Source: Blastomussa wellsi (Eukaryota; Cnidaria; Anthozoa; Scleractinia; Plerogyridae). Taken from it: DNA of 64,000 bases. The notes below the pieces were generated by a model. That model was not told where the DNA came from. It worked only from the letters and a program-made list of their open reading frames with translations, and did not search any database. The position numbers and the translations under genes were made by a program. This document shows positions 27,801-39,800 of this stretch, piece by piece. Each line of letters begins with the position of its first letter. The stretch's first letter is position 1. The stretch covers positions 26,880,975 through 26,944,974 of the forward strand of contig OX393562.1 in NCBI GenBank assembly GCA_947652115.1. Direction: 5' to 3'.

Positions 27801-30800
27801 CCAACCTCTATGGGTATGGGGCTCCGCTCTGCGGCCCTTCGGGCCGCCGGAGCTCCGCTACCATTTCATGTATTTTAAACCAAAAAAAGAAAAAAATTGC
27901 CTTAAAAGAGAAATAAGTGCGCGATCGTTTCTATCGGTGAATAGAAAACAGGATGAAAGCCAACAGATTCACAGATTTCCAGTAGAACATAGCTGATTTT
28001 CTACTATTGCATGGTGTATAATAGTTATGCAACACTTTCTCACAGTATACCATGGAAATCTCACCTGTCACATATTTCCTTGGAATGTACACTTACTAAA
28101 GGCTCCACAAAATACGAGTGACTTGTGCGATATTCCTGTCAGCCATTCAAAAGCGTTGCATAACTTGTATGTTTAATTTCAAGTACAGTAAACACCTCAC
28201 CTCTATAAACTGGGATGCGAGCAGACACCTTACTTGGACCTCGTCTTTGAGGGCGACTCATTTGTTTGACCCAACGTCGTCTGCGACCAACATACCCGAT
28301 CAGGGCAAGACTGCTTCTGTAACTCAGTGTCACTTTTCGTGGATTGATGTTCAGCCTTCTGAGAACATTCTTGTAATATCTACCAAACCGGTACGCCTCG
28401 TCTTGGATTGCAAGTAACACAATCTTCCTGTGATGGCGACGAAACTTTAAAATTAGAATATTTGTTTTGTATATTATATATGGCCGCGTTTCACAAGGAC
28501 TGGGAACTAACGAAATTAACGAATTTGATTGGCTAAAATCAACATTGTCTGCGGTCTTCGATTTTCCCATGTAGCCTATTATGTTTTCAGGTGAGAAAAT
28601 TACGTACATTCTAAAATACCACAACATTGACTTTTCTCTTAAAAAAATGATAAATGGAAGAGCCGAAAAGCTTGAAGAAAACAAAGTAAAAAGGACGAGG
28701 CTGAAGCTTCTGCACATTTACTGGTACTGGAATTGACCAACTCCGATATATTTAATTCTAACATGGCGCCGAGGCTTAGGGGAATAAAACAAAAGAAATT
28801 ATTTATTCATCCCTAAGCCTCGATGCAAAATATTTTGTTTTATTCCCCTAAGCCTCGGCGACATGTTAGAATATTAATATATCGGAATTGGTCTATTAAG
28901 CTCATTGCCGTTCGCAAGCAAATTGTCAGTGAGTACGAACCGCCTACAAATTTATGTTTTCTTGTTTGGGACATAATAAACATAACATTAACTGAGCATA
29001 GTTGGTCTGTGTGGGAGAATTATGACCTCGATAGTAAGTACAGACTTCACTACTTCAATAAGTATGCAGTGCAATAAAGTGTGGTATCACTTGTATCTGA
29101 CGGTGACAGTAAATTGTGATATCATGCATAGCTGACAAGTACTGTCACTCTATTTATCACCACAGCTTTATACTGAAAAGAAGATAACTTAACTTTGAAT
29201 GACTAAAAAATGAAAAAAGAAATAAGAAAAAAACTGTGAGAGATGTTGCCAACTTTGAAGGAGAGCACTATCATAGTAAGGGTTTATTGGTTTAATGCCA
29301 GACTTACCCGCGTTTGATACGATAAATAAAATTCTTGAACCTCTTCGCCTGATAGCGGCTGCCGTGTGTGTCAAAATATCTCCTTTGCTCAACACGCCCT
29401 GTTACAGTAATACAGGATCAGTAACTTAACTACTGTACAACAGTCCATCCAGGTTTTCCAGGTAACAAGTAACAAGCTATATAATATTCAATAATTTTAG
29501 GAATTATAGCTCTTACCAGTCCGGCTAAGAATGACAACATCATAACCACGCCTATGTGGAGAGTAATCTCTTCCATTGACTCTGATGATGGCCCGCGAGC
29601 GTCCATACAAAGTACGCCCTCGTTTTTTATCAACAAATCCTTGACTTTCCACGCTCACTCTTATATAACCTGTAAATAATACACAAATGACATATTTTCG
29701 ATATAAGCTATTAAATTAGACGTTTTCTAATCTATCATCTTTTCAAACAGAATTTAAGAACTGAAATCGTATTATAGAAAGGAAGATAACAGCCTTTTAT
29801 CTTTAACTGTCACTCAAGGAAACATATTAATCCAACAACGACGTCAACCTGCATAAAAGCAGTATAAAACTCTGAATTGACCTTAGTTTTTAAATTTTTA
29901 ACTTCGAATCAAATGTTGTTATATTTTGTAATTAATGTCTTTCTTCAGCCATCAAAATTCAAACTTACGTCTTCCGCGCCTTCTCCTTCTTCGTCGTCCT
30001 AAAATAAAAGTAGAGTAGTGTTAATCAAGAACTATGCTTCTTTCAGCTAAAAGTGAAACACTAGAGATCTCAAGAACTACTTATAAAACTAAAGTGTTGT
30101 TTTTTTGTAGGGCGGTCGGAACCGGAGGGCCCAATGAAAAATCATCGGAACAAAGACGAGAACTGATAACAAATTCAACCCCCTATGAAATTCAACCCAC
30201 TCTTACTTTGGCTATGGAAATTCAAACTTACTTCTTCCGCGCCTTCGCCCTCCACGTCGTCCTAAAACAAGAGAAGCCCAATGTTTAATAATGCCAACAA
30301 ACATATTCTTCTAACAACTAAACTGAAACGCTCGCGGTGGAGTAACGCAAAAATTAGACATTTGCATAGCTATTTATTCTTGTAACACGCAAGACTTCTC
30401 AAGAACTAGTTATAATCATGATAGAATTGAAACTTGGAGTGTTGGTTTTCTCGTGTCGTTAAAAACTCCTCGGAACAAAGACGAGAACTAACAAGAAATT
30501 CAAGGCCTCTCCTCACTGATCTTTAGAGGAAAACCCTTTCACTAATGCAGCACTATAATTGTTCCTTCATAACGTTTTCGTATTTTTGTGATCTCTTGAA
30601 TGACTCTTCTTTGTTTAAATCAAATACAACAAGTTTGTTTGGAAGACCAATAATATAAGTCAAACTAGTAACATCTCTAGTGAGTGCAGACCCCTTTGAT
30701 CCTGACAGTAAACGCCTCCGATCTTCTCACCTCTTATAAGTGGGATGCGAGCATTTGCATAACTTGGACCTCGTCTTTGAGGTCGACTCATTTGTTTCAC

Positions 30801-33800
30801 CCAACGTCGTCTGCGACCAACACGACCGATTAGGGCAAGACTGCTCCTGAAACTGAGTGTTACACTCCGTGGATTGATGTTCAGCCTTCTGAGAACATTC
30901 TTGTAATATCTACCAAACCGGTACGCCTCGTCTTGGATGGCAAGCAGCACAATTTTCCTGCAATAGCGAAAAAATGCTACCAATAGAGAACAGAGTGAAT
31001 TCTTGCATTGCACAAGTATAGTAAATGATGACATCACTTGTTTCTGACGGCGGGACAGTAAATTTTGAAATCACCCCTAACTGATTCTTGATTTCTCTAC
31101 ACTTTTAAGAATGCTGTATATCCTGCTAACGAAGTAGTTTTCTTTTGAGATGAAGGTAACGATAAAGTCTGCATTCGGGCCTATAGTGGCCCATCAGGCC
31201 AAAGCTTGTCCCGGTTTCTGTAGCATGAAGCGACAGAGAGTATTTCAACTCCCCCCGGATGGATGCATGCTAGTAAATTCGCCGGTACCCATTTAAACAC
31301 CTAGGTGAAGAGAGGCCCCCAGCGAGGCTCGAACCCGGATCGTCCGATCGAGAGTCCAGCGCACTAACCATTAGGCCACTGCACCTCTCACTTTTAAACA
31401 ACGTAAAAATTGACAAGAAAATTTTAAACGAATAAATTTACGTACGATCGGCCTTTTCCGACATCAAAAACAGTTTTAAACTTTTCCCATGTAGCCAGCA
31501 GAAAATTTTTTTGTTTTTAGATTGTTTAAACTTAACTTACCCGCGTCTGATACTGTAAATAAATCTCTTGAAACTCTTCGCCTGAGAGCGGCTGCCGTGT
31601 GTGTCAAAATATCTCCTTTTCTCAACACGCCCTGTTGCAATAATACAACATCGGTAACTTAACAACTTTACGAATGGCCATGATACAGCCAGGTTTTCCA
31701 AAACAATAACATAACGGGCTGAAATTCATCATGATGTATCGTTTTCACTAATTACACAACGAGGAGCTGTAGTGCTTACCAGTGTGGCCGTTGAGAACGA
31801 CAACGTCAAAACCACGCCTGTGTGGAGAGTAATCTCTTCCATTGACTTTGATGATGGCCCGCGAGCGTCCATGCAAAGTACGTCCGCGTTTTTTATCAAC
31901 AAATCCTTGACTTTCCACGCTCACTCTTACATATCCTGAAAATAATACACAAACAACACATTACCGATATAAATTGCATTTTACGTTAGTCTGATTTATC
32001 ATGACTTCAAACGCAGTTTACAATACTTTATTAATTCTCCCCAAGGGGTTTTTCAGAATTAATTTACAATATGAAAATTGTATTTTAATGAGGAATATCT
32101 AACATTATCTTATCTCTAGCTGCTGCTTATGAAAACGTATTAATCCAAGCCGAAGGCCTATCCGTTGACTTCAGTAAGTTTAAAGTAAGTTATTATATTT
32201 TGTAATTCATGTCTTACTTAAGCCATCAAAATTCAAACTTACGTCTTCCGCCCCTTCGCCCTCGTCGTCGTCCTAAAAATAAAATAGCGCAGTATTATAA
32301 TTAAAGCACGTGACGAGCTACTGAAGCGATAATGCTAACAAACATATGCTTCTAACAACTAAATCCAAAATCCTGAAAAAGATATCAAGAACTTGTTCAG
32401 TATAATCCAGTAAGTAATAATCCAGTAAGGAGTGTTTTGTGAACAAAGGAAAACCAGAGAACGAGAACTAAACACAAACTCAATCCACATGCGGGGCTGG
32501 GTCCGGGATTCGAACCCGGGCCACTCTCACCACCGCGCCCTCCTTGCTTTTGCGTCTTTTGGAAATGCATTCATTAAACACAACAAGATTGACTGTTACT
32601 TTGATTTCGCCAAAGATCGTCTTTGATTTCGATCAAAGATAGAACGCCTTTGACGTTTAATTTATAAAAGGTGTGGCAAAGATAGTGTGAAATGTGACTT
32701 TGACTCATAGTGTCAAAGCTACCTTTGATTTGCGTGAAATCAGTTACTATAAACTTTGACGTGCGTCAAATTCCCATCATAGCCGAAAGATATCAAAAAG
32801 AACTTGTTTATTTCTGAAATGTGTGTCATAGTTGGTCATCCATCTTTATCTCATGTTTGGTTGGAATCAAAAGTGAGGCTAAGCCAACTTTTCGTGCTGT
32901 ATATGGTGCTTTCTTGCACAAATGAAGTGTTATGAGGCTTCGACATAGGCGTGCGAGTCGGGGGGTCAAGGGGGGCTGCAGCCCCCTCCCCCAGTTTCTA
33001 AAATTGTCGGCGACACTTTTCGGGCAAAACGCTTAGGCCTCGGACCAAAGCACTTGGAAGAAAATTAAAAAACGACGGTCTGCATCAAGCTGGTGTTCAG
33101 ATGAATTGATAGATTGCATCATCGGATTTTTCATTACGGGCTCCTCGTGTGCCGCGACGACAACCTACAATGTGCTTTCAAGGTTTAGTCTGCGAACTTT
33201 CTTCTTTAAAGTTGTCAAAGTTTCAACAAACGTGTAAATATCTAAAGTCTTTTTGATGCAGCATTTGGGCGTTGGTATACAGGTTTAATGCTAACACATC
33301 CGGGAATTGGGGAATTGAGTAATTTTTCGGGCAGGGAAGTCACAGCCCCTCAAGTGCCTATAGGCCTCAGTGAATACAATGTAAGGCTGGGTACTTACTT
33401 CTCTTTAGAGGGATGCGCGCATAAACTGTGCTGGGACCTCTTTTCCGTGGACGGCTTGTTTCCTTGATCCAATAACGGCGGCGACCACGGTAGCCAATAA
33501 GAGCATAGCTTCCCCTGAAGCCAAACCTAAAGTTCCTTCCCCTGGCGCCAATTCTTCGCAGAACATTGAGGTATCTTTTACCAAAGCGATACGCCTCATC
33601 CTGGACGGCAACAACCACAATTCTCCTGTGCCGGATTTTAATTCAAGGACGATTAAGAGTCGTCTTAGAAACCGGAGCCATAACTCGACTATGGCTCCTG
33701 CTTAGAAATTATTTCTATGGGAGAGTGTTCAATAATCTTAGCTAGCCTAAGCCAGGAAATTGCAGTTCGGAAAAATGTATCAAGAGCGTTTTTAGTCCGA

Positions 33801-36800
33801 GGCTGGAAATTAATGTCCTGAGTGGGGAAGTTTTTTGGGGGGGGACGGAATACGGCGAGCAAAGCGAGCAGAGCGTGACCTGGGTTCAGACCACGTTCTT
33901 TCTCCCCAGGCCACACTCGGCTCGCTTAGGTTGCAGAAAATTTTCCTCGTCTGAAGCCCAACTGTCCAAAAAAAATACATAAATAAATAAAGTTGTAAAT
34001 AGGCTGAAGCAACTTTTTTTATCTATACATCTAAACAATGACTGAGCAGCCAGGATAGTTTCTAATGATCCTCGCCTTCAGTTTATACGCGGAAAAGTCC
34101 ATTTGCTATGCCGTGTAGGCTATCACGCTTAAAAAATTGATCTCGTACTGAAAACAGAACATTCGAACTTCACTGAACACTTTGAATTGAACGCGCTTCA
34201 CTAAAGCTGTGATTATTGCTTCTAGTTATATTAGGTCCTACCATTTTCTTTACTGTTAAAACCATATATCGCAAAGAAATCGCACAGCTCAAGAATGGCA
34301 ACACTTACCCCCGTTTGATTCTGTGAATAAACCGGTTAAAATATCTGGCGTGCGCAGAGCTGCCAAAGGTATCAAAATATCTCCTTTGCTCGATATTTCC
34401 TATTGCAGAAAAACAATGTTAGTAAAATGCGGTTATAGCAAATTCACTTTGATGATTTATCCAGCCTGATTATTTCAATCTGATTCCACGGCGTAAGTGT
34501 AATGAGCGACATTCTTTACCAGAATACATTTATATCTGACCTGTTTTCCGGTTAATAACGACAACATTGAAACCACGGCGATAGAGAGATCGTTCTTTTC
34601 CGTTGACTTTGATGTAGGCCCGAGCGCGCCCTGCAAGCATACGCCCATTCCTCCGGTCTTCGAAACCCTCACTGCGAACGTATATGTAAACAAACCCTAA
34701 AAAGAGAGAGATTATAAATTAGCTGGATAATTTTTTTACGATTTCATTTTACAACATTGCCTGGCACTTCTTCAGTATTTTATTTTATCCTCAAAAAGAG
34801 CGTAAATCATAGAATAGAAAACTGGGTGAAACTGATTGATACCGAGCGCGGGATGATGTAAATGAAGAAAAAGGTACAGGCCCTCCTTGACATAACATTT
34901 GGCAATCGCGCTTTCCCAGTCGATATTGAATAGGGTTCATAAGAGATGGCTACAGCATGCATAGTCAAAACATTACAACGTCCTTGGAAACCGCTCCTTG
35001 TTAAGGAGTGGACGACTACGAGATGGTAATCACCAACAGTGGTTAATGATTCAAGCTGCGGTCAGTGAACAAAGGAATAGCATTTTCCATGATTAAGAGG
35101 TTAAACATAATCAATACACGTACGCTTATATCGTCTCCGTCTTCGTCTTCGCCGACGCCTTCGCCTTCGGCGTCTTCGTCGACCTACAAGATAACATACA
35201 TAAGTTGAAGACGCGATAAATGAAGCTTTACAGTAAAATCACAGGGCACCCAACCACAATCGATTAGTAATTATACTGTTATTTACTTGTGACTCATTTT
35301 GGAAGGGATTTGAATAACAGCTAAAACGGTTTCGTACATACGACGCGGCGATAAATACTTGTCAAGTTCAATTACCATCATTAATCTCGAGAGTTAATAG
35401 TTAATAATGACAGTGGAAACTTGGCACGTATTATCTGACGCGTCCTGTTTACAAAGCGACAGAAAAGCAGCGACATGAGATGCAAGTAGTATTTTATACG
35501 ATCAGATTCAGTACTGGTAAGCTCGGTCTCACACTTCGTCTTTGGCATAAGTATTAACTTTGGTCACTATGGCTTGATGGCGATATAACAATTACGACTT
35601 GCATGTTCTTGAACTGGGTAAAAGTAATGTGGCACCTGCGCGCCAGCAAAGTATTCCATCAGGCCGGAGCTTATCCCGGTTTCCTTGGCATAAAGGGACT
35701 AGGGGTATTCTACTGCCTACTGAATTGGATGTTTATCCATCGGAGGGTTATCCCCAGCGTTAAATTCTCCGATAGGCGCTATGAGTGAAACGTTAGGCAA
35801 GAACACAGTGCTGTGCCCCGGCCTCGAACAGTTCGCCCCGGACTCCAGCGGCGAACCATTAGACCACATCACTTCCCATAATGCACTATTGATTGGTATT
35901 CTTACGTCTTCGCCTTCTCCTCCTTTGTCGTCGTTTCCTTCGTTTCCTTTGCCTTCTTCGCCTTCTTCGCCTCCGGTACTTTCTTCTTCGGTAACGCTTT
36001 CGGTATTTTCTGCGGTATCGCCTTTTGCCGCCTTTATATGTGAAAGGAACAGACAAGAATTCGTCAAAAACACCTGCTCAAGCCAATGAGTCTAATATAG
36101 CAATTTTTTTTTTCAAAATTTAGGTTTCAGCTGATTTTCAATAATAATCTGTAGACGCTGTTATTGTGCTGTAGGCACGTTTATTGTTGTCGTCGTCGCA
36201 TGGATCACACTCCAAAGTTACTCGGTAATACTCACGTCTTCCTCGAATACGGCGGCCACGACGCCGGCGACGACGACTTGGCCTTCCTGCGTAGAAAGAC
36301 AATAATTTCGAAAAATGTTAGTGCAAAAAGAGAAACATTTTCCGCTTTTTTTTCTGGAATTTTTTCCGCGTTTTCCTCAATTGTTTGTTTTCTAATATTA
36401 AAAATTAGACTACGATTCCGAGTTTTCTATAAGCGAATATTAAACAAGGCGTAGTCTAATTGTTTTAAAAGAATCACTGAACGATTCCATTCTTAAAGTT
36501 ATCATTTTATGTGATTTTAAGCAAAGAATCAAGATAATCCTGCCTTTTAAAGAACGAAGCACGTGCGATCGTTTTCTATCAACGAACAACAAACAGTGAG
36601 AGAACCAATCAAGTTTACGGATTCCAAATAGAACATAACTGAGTTTCTACTAATATTCATCATAATATGTATGTATAGGTAAAGTCTACGTCCGAACCAA
36701 GTGGCCCATCAGGCCGGAGCTTATTCCGGTTTTCTCAGCATGAAAAAAACAGAGAGCATTTCTACTCTCCCCTGGATGGGATGCTAGTCCATCGCAGGGT

Positions 36801-39800
36801 TGCCCCCAGCTGTAAATTCGCCCGTACCCATTTATACGTCTGGGTGACGAGAGGCACTGTAAGATTAAAATGTCTTGCCCGAGAACACAACGCAGTGCCC
36901 CGGCCAGGTCTCGACTCCGGACCGTCCGATCCGGAGTCCAGCGCACTAACCATTAGGCCACTGCGCCTCCCACAATATGTATGTATGTATAGTATCTTAT
37001 AAAAGCATTAAAATTCTTGAGAGCATTTTACAATAGATATTTATATTCATTTGGCAAGTGCAGCTGTTGTATGAGCCTACTCAACTTCATACTTACGTCT
37101 GTATCCTCGACGCCATCTCAGCCATCGACCACGATACCTCGGTTTAAATCGCTTGCCACGCCTCTTTACCGTAATTGATCGACCTTTGTATTTTACACGA
37201 TAACTAAATCGTGATCTGATTGGTCGCCATTGCTTTTTCGCGAGAATAAAGAAACGCTTCCCGCGTCGTTTAAGCGGGCACCAACTACGGCCAAAACGTA
37301 TTCGCCACGTCTTGGATGTCCTTCGCAGACGGTACAGCTTACGTGCATATCTGATGTACCACCGGGAACCCTGACGAATGACTCTGCGCAAAATCCGCCT
37401 GTATTTGACATACCATCGACCACGGAGTCGTATCAGATATGACCACGTGTTGAGGACCTTGATCTGATATCTGCCCGTTCGGCGGACTCGGTACCAGCGC
37501 TTGCGATAACGGATACGCCAGTATCGCTTCCACCGTCGAACCCTGCGGTAGCGGCGTTTGAAATATATCCGACGAGCGCGCCATCCTGGATAAGCAAGTA
37601 AAAGACATTGATTCAGAAATGATAACGGTATGATTGTTTTTTTCTCATTGTAGGCCCTATTAGGGGTTTTTGGGATACAAGATATTTGGGTAAAAAATTA
37701 TAGGGATACGGGATATTTGGGGGAAAATTAACGGGATACGGGATATTAAAACAAGAGATTCGGGGATATCTAACGTAAACGTTGGAGATACAAACCACCG
37801 CAATTAACGGGATACGGGTTATTTAGGCCATAAATTAATGGGATACGGGATAGTCAGACCCCCCCCCCCCCCCACCCCTCCTCTAATGGGGCCTCATTTG
37901 TTTATCATCAGCTATGAATTTACAAGTTGTTTTACAATAGCAATACACTCTAATGCCGTCCGGCGGATAATCGAAAGCCAACTAACTTTAAACCGGGAGT
38001 TACTTTGTTATGCTGTTTCCTAGAGCGGTTGCTCACTGCTGATATTGATTTCTTGTTTTCACGAGGCCCTGCTAAGGTAAAACTTGTTGAAAAATCCAGG
38101 AGAAATGGCTTGAATGTCATGGCGCCTACGCAGGGTCAGTTTAATCCTGATTTCAACAGGCTTGATTGACAGAACGAATTGAATTGGTTGTTGGAAACTC
38201 GATTAAAGCTTATCCTGGATTAAAAAAAGCGTTTCCACTGTTAAATTTGTATTGCTCTAAGTAAATTAAAAGGAGTTGAATTAATAAAAGGCGCAAGTCT
38301 AGTTCCAAGAGAAGGATTTGCTAAATCCAAGATTAACGTGCTATTTATAAAAATAATGCAACTTCGGAGAAGCTGTCACGAATTTAATTAATGTTTACCT
38401 CGTAAGCCCCGCAATCGCCTTCTGCGTCGAGCTGTAAATGTAAATGTAAGATATACATCAAATAAAAAATACTAGCTTAATTAGCGACAAGTTTTAGAAC
38501 ATGGAAAAAATGCAAAGAATGACAAATAACTTGTTGCAACCCTACAATACAAGAAGATGAAATACTGCATCATCTATTGTATGCAATCATGTGTTAATCG
38601 GTAGCGACAGGGCGGACGATACACACAAATGGCTAATCAAAGCAAAAGAACGACTATAATTGTACTGCTTATATCCCTCTCCCTCCCCCCCTCTCCCTCC
38701 TCCTTGGAGATAGGAAATAATTCAAGTAAGTCAAGACTATACTTTTGATGAATATGCGGTTGTAGGAACGTTTTCGACTATAGTAAAAAACGCTTTTTGT
38801 GACAAGAAAAAAGCTTCTTGTAAATTAAGTCAGGATCGCTTTGTTACTTACCTCGAATGGTGAGGCACACGTTCACTAAGTTCGCGTTCCTCCGCCAATC
38901 TACAAGAATGCAAGAAAAATTTAAAAATCAACATAAATAGTAATACAATTTTAGAACATCGAACCCAAAGAGTACCATCTTTATTACAGAGCGAATCGAA
39001 ATGCCTTAGACAATTGTTTAGTAGGTTTAAACTATAACCCAACTAAGCTAGAATCATCACGAATTCTATCCGCTGGTCTAACTGTGTTTTCAAAACAAAC
39101 GTAACGTAAACTACAAATGCTTATAGTATGTTTACGTTTCTCAACTCACGTTTGCCGAAGCAGATGTGGCTCAGTCGAGGCTTTCTACCAAGACCTGCAA
39201 GTAAAGCGCATTAGAATTACAAACAAGCATTCTTATGCAAAGCTAAAAAGTGTGAATACGCACTGATTAATGTAGCAGAAGCTGAATAAGGCTTTGCTAC
39301 AATGTCCTACACCACACCCGGTCCCGTTGAATACTTTGATATTCCAATCGCTCCTGAAGTGTGACGAACCACAGGGACTCTCCCCTTACTACCCCACTCC
39401 TTCCCACTAACAATTATTACAGAAAAAGATAAGGGGCCTGTTGTTGCTTTTCTTTTTTTAATTTAAATCTATTGTAAGTACTTGTTTAAATACTTACCAG
39501 TAACACGCAGATTTCCATAGCGCGTTCTCACTGTAAATCGCTTACTGGGCGCTGAAACAAAGCAAACACGAAAGTTTAGTTAAAATACTTGTTCCAAATT
39601 TTAAATACGCTATGCATATAAATTTATTCCATTTTCCCGCTCAGACACTAACAAGTCTGACAAGGTAAATTGTCAAGAACTACTACAGTTATGTTTAATG
39701 TTTTATTCTTTTGTTGTCAGAAATGCGTTTTCGGTTATTATGACAGTCACAATATTTCATTGTACTGGAGAGCCACATAACAACATCCTTCCATCATCTT

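Noticed and set aside
35717..36073. Glu-rich frame with ESVTEEESTGGEEGEE.
   Set aside because: Alternative frame of the Arg exon 35906-36031; does not match the neighbouring phases.
3025..38431. CRISPR arrays or prokaryotic operons.
   Set aside because: Repeats are dispersed or simple tandem ones without spacers, and genes are split by introns; the sequence is eukaryotic.
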